A DNA stretch of 64,000 nt from SG-bin7 sp964498095 (GCA_964498095.1 CAZCFY010000008.1:1-64000); one strand, 5' to 3'. Shown: positions 18,859-28,283, counted from the stretch's first letter. A program made the numbers and translations. Notes: generated from the letters alone by a model not told the origin.

Positions 18859-19641
18859 TTAAAAAGTGTAAACAATCTTTCCCTGTAAGAAGCATTTATT
18901 GCGATCCAGATTTTTGCGGTCTTTAACAAAAGAACCCCGTAACCGTTCACAATACTCTTTACACTGCCTGTCAGTGATATCGTTGCCGCCATACTCAAAT
19001 CCTGTCTCTTGATTCCAGTTATTGGCAAGTTTGCAGAAAATGCGGATGGGTTTTGGGTCCAACGGTTCTGGCCTAGAAGTGATTTCGGGCACTGGGAGAT
19101 GCATGACTTTTTTTGGAAAAACATACTTCATCAATAGTAAAGTGATGGTTAAACAAATAAATAGGCCGAACAGAACCTTTGACAAATTATAAATGAATCT
19201 TACCGCCGGACCTTCTGACTGAGCTTTACTGTCTACAAAGACGAATGCCGCAAGCTCCTTGTCAAAAAGAAATATGAGAGTAGGCAACATGAACAATGCT
19301 CTTGCTGCCGTCTGTAAAGCAAAATCCGGCCAAACGAAAAAATAAATTATTTGAAAAATAAATCCTAAAGCTAACAGGAACCGCAAAAAATTAACGTTTC
19401 CCCACTTAAATGGAAAAATCTGTCGCTTCGTATATTCGTCTAATACATTTTGAATATTCCCGGGACGAAGTCGAAACAAAACAAATAGACTAAATGCGAA
19501 CAGCAACCAATGAACTGTCGCGGGATCTTTTTTATTCAAACTTATAAAAATGCTATAGGGTATATGGAGTAGACTACCATAATAAAGTAGCCTTCCTTTT
19601 AACCTTGCGCGCAGACTTAAATGGGAAATTTTATGACGCAC
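18859..19641 (-). CDS. Membrane protein of unknown function with Cys-containing C-terminal domain
   Basis: 260 residues with about four hydrophobic segments (about 43-58, 86-105, 110-126 and 152-172). The C-terminal part, about 175-260, is soluble and has four Cys (IFCKLANNW, DRQCKEYCERL, NKCFLQG), probably disulfide-bonded if outside. The only start I see is GTG at 19641, inside a dispersed palindromic element, so the true start is uncertain. It lies downstream of cheA on the same strand. Confidence 0.6.
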   Translation of the reverse strand: MRHKISHLSLRARLKGRLLYYGSLLHIPYSIFISLNKKDPATVHWLLFAFSLFVLFRLRPGNIQNVLDEYTKRQIFPFKWGNVNFLRFLLALGFIFQIIYFFVWPDFALQTAARALFMLPTLIFLFDKELAAFVFVDSKAQSEGPAVRFIYNLSKVLFGLFICLTITLLLMKYVFPKKVMHLPVPEITSRPEPLDPKPIRIFCKLANNWNQETGFEYGGNDITDRQCKEYCERLRGSFVKDRKNLDRNKCFLQGKIVYTF

Positions 19642-19673
19642 TATGGACTCGATTTGGTGTCGGGCACCTTTTT
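19636..19673 (+). repeat. Gene-end palindromic element, copy 4 (subtype A)
   Basis: ACGC-box, CTATGGACT and then GGTGTCGGGCACC followed by five Ts. It aligns without gaps to 41575-41612 with 31 of 38 bases identical. It ends 6 bases from the cheA stop codon. Confidence 0.65.
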
Positions 19674-19679
19674 ACCTTT

Positions 19680-21779
19680 TTATAGCTGTAGTAATTTGGA
19701 GACGCCTTGGGGATTTAGAATGAGTCCTACTTGGCCGTCGCCGAAGATGGTGGCGCCCATATAGATGGTCGAAACGCTGCCGGTATGGCTGAGGCCTTTA
19801 ACAACCGTATCTTCGATGCCTAAAATTGTGTTTACGACAACTCCGTAGGCTTTGTGCATACCATTGATGATAACGATATTCGAACCGGCTGAATATTTAA
19901 ATTCGCGGTCGGGGTAACCTTCTAAAATATTTTGTAATTCAAAGAGTGGCAGTGTGCCGGCGCGGTAGCGCATCATCACCTGGCCGGAAACATTTTGCAC
20001 CGTTGAATTTTGCGTAAGTTCGGCTTCGTTGGTAGAAATAACTTGGCTGATATGTTCCTGCGGAATCGCGTAGGTCCCTTTATTATGGGCGACCACCAGC
20101 GATTTAAAAATAACCACCGATTTAGGCAAGGGGAGTGTAAGATTAAATTTCGTCCCTTTACCAATTTCCGTGTCTACGTCGATGCGGCCTTGGATTTGCA
20201 GAATGGAATTATAAACCATGTCTAAACCAATTCCACGGCCCGAGATGGACGTTACATTCTTCGCCGTTGAAACGCCGGACTTAAAAATCATGGACACGAG
20301 TTGCTTCTTATCCATGGCTGCGGCTTGAGCTTCACTGTAAACTCCGCGTTCGACGATCACCTTACGAAGTCTTTCGTGATCAATGCCTTTTCCATCGTCC
20401 TGAATTTCTATAATGATCCGGTCTTCTTCTTCGTAGGCATGAATTTTCAAATTTCCTTTTACTGTCTTGTTGGCGGCTTTACGGTCTTCGGGCTTTTCGA
20501 TGCCATGATCGATAGAGTTGCGGATAATATGCACGAGAGAAGCTTTTATGGTTTCAATTAACGAGTCATCAACGGAAACATTTTCCCCTTCAACGACGAC
20601 ATCGACTTGCTTACCCAGCTCATCGCAGAGATTGCGCACGTCCCGGCGAACCTGTAAGAAGGTTTCGGTCAAGGCGACTTTCTTTAGATTCATCATTTTA
20701 TTTTGCATGTCTTGCTGATGCTTAAAGAACTGTTCAAAGAGTTTCGCCAGATGCTCCATGTTTTTATTGCGGTTTTTCTGACTGAGCTCAAGTTTAATGA
20801 ACTTATCGATCATGTTTTTGGTGATCGTCATTTCTCCATTGATACGTAAAAAGTCTTCAATATGGGACCGCGGAACTTTTAACCAATCTTTGGTTTTTGA
20901 TTTTGGATTTTTAGCGTAGACGTCGCGTTTTAAAGCTTGATTTGGCTCCGAACCCAGAGCTGCCGGCGTGAGTGCCGTTGTTTTTATTTCGGCGAAAATC
21001 GTGCATAGCTGTTCTAAATCCAAATTTGCATCTTCACCAATCTCAAGGGCGTGCATGATCTCCCAAATGGTGTCCTTGGATTGTAACAGAAGCGTAATAA
21101 TTTGTTTGGTGACGGGGACACTTAGGTTTTTAACACCTTCCAACGCATCTTCGCAGCGATGGCAAAAGTGACTCAAAATCGGGTTCTTAAAAAAACTTGA
21201 TCCACCTTTGATGGTATGGAGAATCCCAAAAATTCTTTGGAGAGCATCGTTATCCTGCGGGTGATCTTCGAGCGTCAGGACAAGGTTTTCCATATCCTCC
21301 AGCATCGTCCCGAATTTTTCTAAGCTTTCCCATACAGCTTCGCGTTCCAGTTTGATTTCCTCAACGCGGATGGCGCAAGCGTCACTTAGTAAAAGTGCTA
21401 AATCATTTTTGTTGTAAGGTTTTTTTAAAGTTGGACAAGTTTCTCCTTCGGGAAATTGACTGGCAAAATCTCTTGGAAAACTTTCTGCGGCGATTATAAA
21501 AGGGACTTGACGCCAAGTCTCTAAACAAAATTTTCTAAATTCCAGGCCGGTGGAATCGGGGAGTTTTAAATTTGAAATGATACCCACGGTATTGATGGCT
21601 TCATTTTCTAAAAACTTTTTTGCTTCTTCGACGGTTGTAACTACTATAGGGGTAAAATCAGTACCCTCAACAAAAGCGCGAAAATTATTTTGTACTTTAG
21701 CGTCGTTTTCGATCGCTAATAAATAGATCGCTGTAGCAGTATTCTTATGTGATATTGCTTTGTTTTTCTTGGTACTCAT
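19680..21779 (-). CDS. cheA: CheA-type histidine kinase with N-terminal degenerate receiver
   Basis: 699-residue cytoplasmic kinase. Residues 15-135 are a receiver fold in which the phospho-acceptor Asp is Asn70 (IISNLKLPD), while the Lys is kept (LKKPY). The Hpt domain carries His188 in ILHTIKGGSSFF. Then come the dimerisation region, the HATPase with HIIRNSIDHG, DDGKGID and GRGIGLDMV, and a C-terminal CheW-like domain (about 555-699). Standard CheA has no N-terminal receiver. A receiver gene lies 55 bp upstream on the same strand. No receptor, cheW, cheR or cheB lies in the window. Confidence 0.92.
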   Translation of the reverse strand: MSTKKNKAISHKNTATAIYLLAIENDAKVQNNFRAFVEGTDFTPIVVTTVEEAKKFLENEAINTVGIISNLKLPDSTGLEFRKFCLETWRQVPFIIAAESFPRDFASQFPEGETCPTLKKPYNKNDLALLLSDACAIRVEEIKLEREAVWESLEKFGTMLEDMENLVLTLEDHPQDNDALQRIFGILHTIKGGSSFFKNPILSHFCHRCEDALEGVKNLSVPVTKQIITLLLQSKDTIWEIMHALEIGEDANLDLEQLCTIFAEIKTTALTPAALGSEPNQALKRDVYAKNPKSKTKDWLKVPRSHIEDFLRINGEMTITKNMIDKFIKLELSQKNRNKNMEHLAKLFEQFFKHQQDMQNKMMNLKKVALTETFLQVRRDVRNLCDELGKQVDVVVEGENVSVDDSLIETIKASLVHIIRNSIDHGIEKPEDRKAANKTVKGNLKIHAYEEEDRIIIEIQDDGKGIDHERLRKVIVERGVYSEAQAAAMDKKQLVSMIFKSGVSTAKNVTSISGRGIGLDMVYNSILQIQGRIDVDTEIGKGTKFNLTLPLPKSVVIFKSLVVAHNKGTYAIPQEHISQVISTNEAELTQNSTVQNVSGQVMMRYRAGTLPLFELQNILEGYPDREFKYSAGSNIVIINGMHKAYGVVVNTILGIEDTVVKGLSHTGSVSTIYMGATIFGDGQVGLILNPQGVSKLLQL

Positions 21780-21834
21780 CTAAATTATCTCTTCGGAATA
21801 ATTCAGAAGAAATACAGTTAAGGTTTCGCTAAAC

Positions 21835-22302
21835 TCAACCTAGGGCTAGCTTTTTGTCGGGGAACAATTCTTTAAGCTTAACTTGCAGTGTAGATGAGGT
21901 AATGGGTTTAAGAAGATAGCCATTCGTACCTAATTTTTTGGCTTCTATGATGAGCTCGCGCTGCATGACTGCCGTCACAAAAACAAACGGTAATGATTTA
22001 AATTTTTGCGAACCGCGCACTAGTTTGAGAAACTCCATACCATCGAGTTCTGGCATCATTATATCCGAAAAAATGGCGACAATAGGTTTGTCGGTTTTAG
22101 AAATTTCATCCCAGGCCTTTTTTCCATTTTCGAAAACTAGGACGTCAAATCCAAGTTTTTTTAAATTTTGCACGATGATTTCACGGTTAGGTTTGGAGTC
22201 TTCCGCGACGACAATACAATCTTTTATAATGCCGGCGGTAGGTTCCGGAATTGGGGCGGGGGAGGCCGTGGGACTGGAGGAGTTATCTTCTGAATCTGCC
22301 AT
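21835..22302 (-). CDS. Response regulator with Pro/Ser-rich N-terminus
   Basis: 155-residue single receiver preceded by about 28 low-complexity residues (SSSPTASPAPIPEPTAG). Conserved residues: acidic VVAED, phospho-Asp in IFSDIMMPELDG, Thr in VTAV and Lys in LLKPI. It precedes cheA by 55 bp on the same strand, so it is probably a partner of that kinase. The divergent HD-GYP gene starts 77 bp away. Confidence 0.88.
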   Translation of the reverse strand: MADSEDNSSSPTASPAPIPEPTAGIIKDCIVVAEDSKPNREIIVQNLKKLGFDVLVFENGKKAWDEISKTDKPIVAIFSDIMMPELDGMEFLKLVRGSQKFKSLPFVFVTAVMQRELIIEAKKLGTNGYLLKPITSSTLQVKLKELFPDKKLALG

Positions 22303-22379
22303 TTTATGCTTGCTACTTATTTTCTAACTGAACACGCGAAAATGTAAAGTCTCAATCTCATCTTGCCGAAAATAAGCGT

Positions 22380-23786
22380 ATGAGTGGACAACCTAATATT
22401 CGGAATATGACCTTGGTCTGGGCTGCTGGTTTAGATGCGCTAACCACGCACGAGATTCAAGATATGTTCAATGTTAAGGTTTTTAACATTCCGACAGATC
22501 CTGACAAAATTCTAAATATTAAGGCCGTAACTCCGGAAGTGATTATCACCGGTGAGGGTATTCCCCAAGAAGATCGTGAAGAGATTATTCAAATTATGGG
22601 ACTTAAATTCGCGCAAACTCCGATGTTCCATATCGTCCGCGACATAAAGAAGTTTGACGTCTACCAGGCGCAATCCAAAGGTTACAAAGATATTTTTCTT
22701 TTACCTTTTGAGCGTGCGGTCTTTGAAGAAATGATGATTCAAAGACTTGCTGAGCAGGATTCGGAAGTAAAAAAAGTTTTTGAACACATTAGGCTCATGG
22801 ACATAGACGCTGACCGGCCGATTACTTTTGATTTGAATTTATATTTAAAGGCGAACCGCAAATTTATTTGTCTCTTAAAAAAAGGCGCCGTTATTGGTGG
22901 CGCCCGTTTTGAAAAAATCCAGTCGCAGATGTCGTCATGTTATGTATCAGCTGATGACTTAAATGCATTCAACGCCTATGTGCAAGAGGGCCTAGCCCGG
23001 CATTCGCCCCCGCAAGATGCCTCCGCAACGGACCGCCGCCGAAAATTAAGAAACAGCGTACAGGCCTTGTTTAGAGAGTTTTTTAATCAATCCAAAAAAA
23101 ATCCCACAACGGCGGCCGGTGTAGAAAAGCGTATCAGCGAAGTTAAAGAACAAATTCGCGCCGTGCTCGCGCAGACAACGTTTGAAAACTGGTACCGCCG
23201 GTTCCTGGAATACTCGGGCGACCGTCTGGATCAGAGTTACGCTCATGCTTGTAATGTGGGGCTGACCTCGGCGTTTTTGTCGATGAGCACAACCATCGGC
23301 AAACCCGAAGACGTTGCCTTAGCGGGAATTTTACATGACTTAGGGATCGCGTTCATTGCGGAAGAAGCTCAAGAGAAAGATTTTATCGACATGAGCGAAA
23401 GCCAGCAAAGTATTTACAAAACTCACGTGCAAAAGGCAGTTAACGAAATTACGGCACGCAGTTTGAATTTGCACCCCAATATTATTAAAGCCATTGCTCA
23501 ACATCACGAGGTTTTTAGTGGCAAAGGCTATCCGGCGCGTATCGAGGGAAGGAACATTATTCCCGAAGCGCAAATAGTGTCATTAGCAGACCGTTTAGAT
23601 GAACTTACAAGCTTTACCGTAGACCGGCAGGCGCTCTCGCCATTTGATGCGATTAAAGCGATTCATACGGCTGAAGAATCTAGCGGCCATCTTGGCCGCC
23701 TCTATGACCCTAAGTTTTTTATGATGGTAATGGATACCTTTATGGAAACAAGAAATTCTTACGTTAAAGGGCGCAAAGCCGGTTAA
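22380..23786 (+). CDS. HD-GYP domain c-di-GMP phosphodiesterase (catalytic residues intact)
   Basis: 468-residue protein with the same architecture as the degenerate one at 1937-3358: a receiver-like N-terminal domain without a clear phospho-site, a middle region and a C-terminal HD-GYP domain. Here the residues are kept: GILHDLGIAF, the His in YKTHVQKA, QHHEVFSGKGYP and the Asp in VSLADRLDEL. Such domains hydrolyse c-di-GMP. No strong ribosome site precedes the ATG. It is divergent from the response regulator-cheA pair and converges, with a 4-bp overlap, on a lipoprotein gene. Confidence 0.9.
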   Translation: MSGQPNIRNMTLVWAAGLDALTTHEIQDMFNVKVFNIPTDPDKILNIKAVTPEVIITGEGIPQEDREEIIQIMGLKFAQTPMFHIVRDIKKFDVYQAQSKGYKDIFLLPFERAVFEEMMIQRLAEQDSEVKKVFEHIRLMDIDADRPITFDLNLYLKANRKFICLLKKGAVIGGARFEKIQSQMSSCYVSADDLNAFNAYVQEGLARHSPPQDASATDRRRKLRNSVQALFREFFNQSKKNPTTAAGVEKRISEVKEQIRAVLAQTTFENWYRRFLEYSGDRLDQSYAHACNVGLTSAFLSMSTTIGKPEDVALAGILHDLGIAFIAEEAQEKDFIDMSESQQSIYKTHVQKAVNEITARSLNLHPNIIKAIAQHHEVFSGKGYPARIEGRNIIPEAQIVSLADRLDELTSFTVDRQALSPFDAIKAIHTAEESSGHLGRLYDPKFFMMVMDTFMETRNSYVKGRKAG

Positions 23787-24349
23787 TTTGAATCCGCCGA
23801 CTTTTGGTCTTTATCGTATTTTTTTGATTTCAATTCCGCTTTGCAGATATCGATTTTCTCTTGGAACTCATCTTCACGCTTCATCAAAATATCTTTGTAA
23901 CCATTAAAGCGCGTGATGCGGTCTTTTAAATACTCCTCTTGGACGCCCACAATTCTTTTCTGCGCATCGGTGCCAATTTCAAATTTATCTTCTTTGTCGG
24001 TGATGCGGTCGATGGTAGGCATATAACTTAATTTTCCGTCGCCGCCGTTGGCTTTGTCGGAAAGTTTCGTGCGGCATTCTTTAAGAGTGCCATACAGACC
24101 TTGTGAGCCAAATTTGCGGTTACCGTAAACGCGGTCTTCAAGTTCGTAAACATCATACTGAAGGCGGCGCAATTCTTCGGCCATCATCACCTTTTTTTGC
24201 ACGACCATATTTCCATCTTTGATACCAATAGCTTCATTGGTCACCTGTTCTTGGGTTTCCATCTTTGTATCGATTTCTTTGGCTTTATGCGTGTTCGACG
24301 AGCAGCCAGCAAGAACAATTAAACTAAGAACGGTAATAACCTTCTTCAT
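23783..24349 (-). CDS. Lipoprotein with coiled-coil character
   Basis: 188-residue predicted lipoprotein. The signal peptide ends in LAGC (MKKVITVLSLIVLAGCSSN). The mature part is highly charged and helical, likely coiled-coil, with two Cys (LKECRTK, DICKAEL). The ATG at 24349 is chosen over the upstream frame extension because GAGGAG lies 7 bases before it and the signal peptide starts there. It follows phoR by 52 bp on the same strand. Family not recognised. Confidence 0.7.
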   Translation of the reverse strand: MKKVITVLSLIVLAGCSSNTHKAKEIDTKMETQEQVTNEAIGIKDGNMVVQKKVMMAEELRRLQYDVYELEDRVYGNRKFGSQGLYGTLKECRTKLSDKANGGDGKLSYMPTIDRITDKEDKFEIGTDAQKRIVGVQEEYLKDRITRFNGYKDILMKREDEFQEKIDICKAELKSKKYDKDQKSADSN

Positions 24350-24401
24350 AAAATCTCCTCTGTTTGACAGGAGATAGGTTAGCGAAGTCCCCAAGACTCG
24401 T

Positions 24402-25736
24402 CTAGGCTTGTATGGTTTGCGTTAAAGGTAAGAAAATAGTAAAGGTGGTGCCTTTTTTTAGTTCACTTTGAACTTCAACGCGGCCTTTGTGAGCAAGAGC
24501 AATATGTTTAACTATGGCTAGACCAAGTCCAGTGCCGCCGAGTTTTTGGCTGCGCGCCCGATCGACACGGTAAAAGCGTTCAAAAAGTCGCGGCAAATGT
24601 TCGGCGGGAATGCCGGGGCCAAAATCTCTTACGGCAATTTGCGCCCATTGGGAGTCCGCATTTATCAAAACTTCAATGGGAGAATCCGTGCCGCCATAGC
24701 GAAGGGCATTTTCAATTAAATTTACACAGGCTTGCTCTAAAAGAGTGGTGTTCACGGCGAGCGTTGGGTTTTGCGCGGCGGACACCTTTACGCGCGGATT
24801 ATTAAAGATAGATACGGCGGAATCGATCACATTTTTTAGCGGTAAAGAGGTCGTTTCTAAGACTTGTTGATTTTCACTTTGTTCAATCTTAGAAAGCGAA
24901 AGTAAATCGTCAATTAATATACTTAAACGCTGCGATTGCCGGCTAATGATATCTAAAAACTGACGGGATTGGTCCGGGGGTAAGCCCGGGTTTTTCATAA
25001 GCGTTTCGGCGAAGCCGTGAATCGAGGTGAGAGGCGTACGCAGCTCATGAGAAACATTGGCCACAAATTCTTTACGCAGGTTTTCTAATTTTCGCAGTGG
25101 CGTAATATCACTAAAGACAACGATAGTTCCTTCCCGTGTCTCCGGTGTTTCCCGCAAGGGACTTGCTTGCACCTGTAACCAGCGCTGGTCTTGGTCATAA
25201 AGCGGAATCTGCTCATTACTACTTTGTTCTTGCTTTAAGGTGGCTTCGAGGTGCGCCAGGAGTTCGGGATTACGCACGCATTCTTCAATGGGTTTACCGA
25301 CAAAATTGATTTCATCGAGATGTAGGATTTTTATGGCCGCAGGATTGGCGTATTTAATTTTTGCGGTCGTATCTATGGCGAGTATTCCTTCCATCATACT
25401 ATTGAATATGGCGACGTGTTCCCGGCTTTCATCAGTTAAACTTTCTATTTTTTCATTTTGCTGGATAAGAAGCGAATTAAATTGATTGGCAAGTTCGAGA
25501 AATTCTTGGTGCTTAATGTTTTTAGTATCTAGCGGTTTAGGTTGATTCAACCTTACAAACTTAAGTGGCTGCATGGAACGCCGGACATCCCATGCAAATA
25601 AGAAAGAAAAAACAAAACCTAAACTACTTGTTATTAAAAATGTTAAAAGGCTTTGGGCCGTGAAGGCAAAATAGGCTAAACTCCACCAAGCAACGCCAAG
25701 TAATATTATTTTGCTAATGAGCGAAGTGCGGGTCAT
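24402..25736 (-). CDS. phoR: PhoR-like membrane sensor histidine kinase
   Basis: 444-residue inner-membrane kinase. Two close N-terminal membrane segments (about 8-50), a HAMP-like linker, a PAS domain (about 105-205), the HisKA box with the phospho-His in FVANVSHELRTPLTS, and the HATPase with NLIENALRYGG, DFGPGIP and GGTGLGLAIVKHI. Order and size match PhoR, the phosphate-starvation kinase. The ATGA overlap with the PhoB-like gene shows coupled translation. No pst or phoU genes are nearby, so the phosphate role is inferred from similarity. Confidence 0.88.
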   Translation of the reverse strand: MTRTSLISKIILLGVAWWSLAYFAFTAQSLLTFLITSSLGFVFSFLFAWDVRRSMQPLKFVRLNQPKPLDTKNIKHQEFLELANQFNSLLIQQNEKIESLTDESREHVAIFNSMMEGILAIDTTAKIKYANPAAIKILHLDEINFVGKPIEECVRNPELLAHLEATLKQEQSSNEQIPLYDQDQRWLQVQASPLRETPETREGTIVVFSDITPLRKLENLRKEFVANVSHELRTPLTSIHGFAETLMKNPGLPPDQSRQFLDIISRQSQRLSILIDDLLSLSKIEQSENQQVLETTSLPLKNVIDSAVSIFNNPRVKVSAAQNPTLAVNTTLLEQACVNLIENALRYGGTDSPIEVLINADSQWAQIAVRDFGPGIPAEHLPRLFERFYRVDRARSQKLGGTGLGLAIVKHIALAHKGRVEVQSELKKGTTFTIFLPLTQTIQA

Positions 25737-26422
25737 TCTTTAAAACGGTATCCGACTCCACGCACAGTTTCAATCATATCGCCATGATCACCGATTTTTT
25801 TGCGTAAACCTACCATAGCGACGTCTATTGAGCGCTCGGTGACAGCGTAGTTTTGGCCGCGAATCGCGTCCACGATTTGCCCGCGGGTAAATACCCACCC
25901 GGGTTTTCTGGCCAAGAAATTTAGAATTTCAAACTCTGAGTAGGTGAGCTCAATGCGTTCATTTTTTACCAGGACTTCACGCTTGATCGGATCAATAATC
26001 AGATCTCCGCGCTGAAATTTTGAGCTCGGCGCCGCGCTGGGTTCGGATTGCTGCCTTCGCATGACGGCCTTAGCTCGCGCTAAAAGAATATCTGGACTAA
26101 AGGGTTTCGTAACATAATCATCGGCACCCATCTCCAAGCCTTTCACAATGTCGGATTCGGTACCTTTTGCAGTAACCATGATTATCGGAATAAATTTTGT
26201 CGAAGATTCGCTTTTTAAAATTTGGCAAAGTTCCAAACCATTTCTTCCCGGCAGCATGAGGTCTAAGATGAACAAATTTGGTAGTTTTTGCTTGAGAGCT
26301 ATTTGCGCGGACTCTGCACTCTCAAAACTTTCCACTTCGAAGCCGTTTAAGCGGAAATTAAAAGATATGAGTTGCGCGATTTCTTCATGATCTTCGACGA
26401 CAAACAAAAGTGGTTTTTCCAT
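25733..26422 (-). CDS. phoB: PhoB-like OmpR-family response regulator
   Basis: 229-residue transcription factor, exactly the usual PhoB length from the ATG at 26422. The TTG at 26458 would add 12 residues outside the fold. Receiver: VVEDHEE, phospho-Asp in FILDLMLPGRNG, Thr in MVTAKG, Lys in VTKPF. Winged helix at the C-terminus: TYSEFEILNFLARKPGWVFT and TVRGVGYRFKE. First gene of the phoB-phoR operon, overlapping phoR by 4 bp. No phosphate transport genes are nearby. Confidence 0.88.
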   Translation of the reverse strand: MEKPLLFVVEDHEEIAQLISFNFRLNGFEVESFESAESAQIALKQKLPNLFILDLMLPGRNGLELCQILKSESSTKFIPIIMVTAKGTESDIVKGLEMGADDYVTKPFSPDILLARAKAVMRRQQSEPSAAPSSKFQRGDLIIDPIKREVLVKNERIELTYSEFEILNFLARKPGWVFTRGQIVDAIRGQNYAVTERSIDVAMVGLRKKIGDHGDMIETVRGVGYRFKE

Positions 26423-26549
26423 AGAGAAAAAATAGCTGTTTGACTTAATCCGTGGCAAGTTAGGAAAAGATTATTTCTGCACAAAAAAGCGTCTAATTCT
26501 TTGAGCTCATAATTTCGCTTGAAATTTCATAGAACAGAGAGTTACCTTT

Positions 26550-26618
26550 ATGAGTGAAACGATTCAGTTTACTTTGCCCATGGTGGGCGAGTTAAATAAC
26601 GGGGGTAACCGATGTTAA
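26550..26618 (+). CDS. Possible short leader ORF (22 codons)
   Basis: A 22-codon frame (MSETIQFTLPMVGELNNGGN, then Arg-Cys) ends in TGTTAA, so its stop overlaps the ATG of the next gene in the other frame. This is the layout of translational coupling. The ribosome site is weak (AGAGAG). It could equally be chance. Confidence 0.25.
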   Translation: MSETIQFTLPMVGELNNGGNRC

Positions 26619-26842
26619 AATTATTAAGCGCTATTGCTGTTGCATGTGCTTTCAACGTTTCTATGGCTGAAGAGGGCACTGCTCCTGCTCCAGCAGAAAC
26701 TCCAGCTGCGACAACTGGAACACCAGAAGCTGGTAAAGCTCCAGAAGGTAAAGATAAAATGGACGCAGCTCATGCGGCTCATGGCGCAGATACTGCTCAT
26801 AAGGGCATGGAAAAGAAAAAAGCTAAAAAGAAAAAAATGTAG
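26612..26842 (+). CDS. Small secreted Ala/Lys-rich protein
   Basis: 76 residues: signal peptide MLKLLSAIAVACAFNVSMA, then a Pro/Ala/Thr/Glu-rich stretch, a short His/Ala segment (AAHAAHGADTAHKG) and a strongly basic tail KKKAKKKKM. The ribosome site is GGGGGTAAC. It looks like a small periplasmic or surface protein; the His groups could bind metal (inference). A good terminator follows, so it is a single gene. Confidence 0.65.
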   Translation: MLKLLSAIAVACAFNVSMAEEGTAPAPAETPAATTGTPEAGKAPEGKDKMDAAHAAHGADTAHKGMEKKKAKKKKM

Positions 26843-26870
26843 TTTAATCGTTACATTGCTTTTTAATTGG

Positions 26871-26900
26871 GAGGCGATTGAATATCGCCTCTCTTTTTTT
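26871..26900 (+). terminator. Intrinsic terminator
   Basis: Perfect 8-bp stem GAGGCGAT / ATCGCCTC with a 5-base loop TGAAT and a T-rich tail, 29 bases after the stop of the small secreted protein. Confidence 0.85.
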
Positions 26901-26993
26901 GTGAAAACCGGACTGACCTAAGTCGAAGTTTACCTAGATTTGTCCCAGGCAATTAAGCTAAAATGGGAAAGCTAACTCTATTCAGGGGAAAAC

Positions 26994-28283
26994 ATGTCCA
27001 ATACTGCAGAGCTCAACTACGATGGCAAATCTTATAAACTTCCAGTGGTAATTGGAACCGAGGGCGAAAAAGCGGTCGATATTTCGAAGCTGCGCGCCGA
27101 AAGCGGTTTGGTAACCTTGGATTCGGGCTATATGAATACCGGCGCCTGTCAGTCCAAAATCACTTTTATTGATGGCGAAAAGGGAATTCTGCGCTATCGC
27201 GGCTATGACATTGCCGAACTTGGCGAAAAATCCACTTTCGTTGAAGTTGCCTTTTTACTTATTCACGGTCATCTGCCGACGGCCAAGGAGTTCCAAGAAT
27301 TCCGCCATAAAATGCGCTATCACTCGCTACTTCACGAAGACATGAAAAACTTTTTTAATAACTATCCGGGGCAGGCTCATCCCATGGCGATATTGTCTTC
27401 CATGGTTTGCTCACTTTCCGCCTATTACCCTGAGTTATTAAAACCAGACCTCACAGAAGAGGATAAAGAATCAACGATCACCCGCATTTTCTCAAAAGTA
27501 CGCGTGCTGGCGGCCTTTGCTTACAAACGCTCTATTGGTCAGCCTTTTGTTTATCCGCGCAATGATTTAAATTATATTCAAAATTTCATTAATATGATGT
27601 TTTCGGTGCCCGCTGAACCCTATGTAGTTGACCCGGTCGTCGAAAAAGCGCTGGATTTATTATTTATTCTTCATGCTGATCACGAACAAAACTGTTCAAC
27701 ATCGACAGTCCGTCTCGTGGGATCATCCAAAGCCAATCTCTTTGCGGCAATATCTGCGGGGATTTGTGCGCTTTGGGGACCACTTCATGGCGGTGCAAAT
27801 CAAGAAGTACTCGAAATGCTTGAGCGCATCCATGACGATGGTGGCGGTTACAAGAAATTCATCGAAAAAGCCAAAGATAAGAATGATAATTTTAGGCTTT
27901 CTGGCTTTGGCCACCGCGTTTACAAAAACTTTGATCCGCGCGCGCGGATCATTAAAAAGTCCTGCGACGATCTATTAAATAAAATGGGAATTCACGATCC
28001 TCTACTGGATATCGCTAAAGGTTTAGAAGAGGAGGCTCTGCGCGATCCTTATTTTGTTGAGCGCAAACTTTATCCCAATGTGGACTTCTACTCGGGTATT
28101 ATTTACCGCGCCATTGGAATCCCAACCAACATGTTTACGGTGATGTTTGCGCTCGGCCGTTTACCGGGTTGGATTGCGCAATGGAAAGAAATGATAGAAG
28201 ACCCAGGCATGAAGATCGGCCGTCCCCGACAAGTCTACACGGGAGCCACGACTCGCGAATACGTATCCATTGACCGCCGTTAA
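26994..28283 (+). CDS. gltA: Citrate synthase
   Basis: 429-residue type II citrate synthase: oxaloacetate plus acetyl-CoA to citrate, first step of the TCA cycle. Seen: the N-terminal beta domain (FIDGEKGILRYRGY), HADHEQNCSTSTVR, the catalytic His in GPLHGGANQEVLEML, SGFGHRVYKNFDPRA, and the catalytic Asp in YPNVDFYSG. The length equals that of Gram-negative hexameric enzymes, which NADH inhibits. CAGGGGAAAAC precedes the ATG. A terminator isolates it from the gene upstream. It takes acetyl-CoA from fadIJ. Confidence 0.97.
   Translation: MSNTAELNYDGKSYKLPVVIGTEGEKAVDISKLRAESGLVTLDSGYMNTGACQSKITFIDGEKGILRYRGYDIAELGEKSTFVEVAFLLIHGHLPTAKEFQEFRHKMRYHSLLHEDMKNFFNNYPGQAHPMAILSSMVCSLSAYYPELLKPDLTEEDKESTITRIFSKVRVLAAFAYKRSIGQPFVYPRNDLNYIQNFINMMFSVPAEPYVVDPVVEKALDLLFILHADHEQNCSTSTVRLVGSSKANLFAAISAGICALWGPLHGGANQEVLEMLERIHDDGGGYKKFIEKAKDKNDNFRLSGFGHRVYKNFDPRARIIKKSCDDLLNKMGIHDPLLDIAKGLEEEALRDPYFVERKLYPNVDFYSGIIYRAIGIPTNMFTVMFALGRLPGWIAQWKEMIEDPGMKIGRPRQVYTGATTREYVSIDRR

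Noticed and set aside
18707..18895. 62-residue ORF between the PQQ propeller and the membrane protein gene
   Set aside because: Overlaps both neighbours' ends, no ribosome site or family signature.
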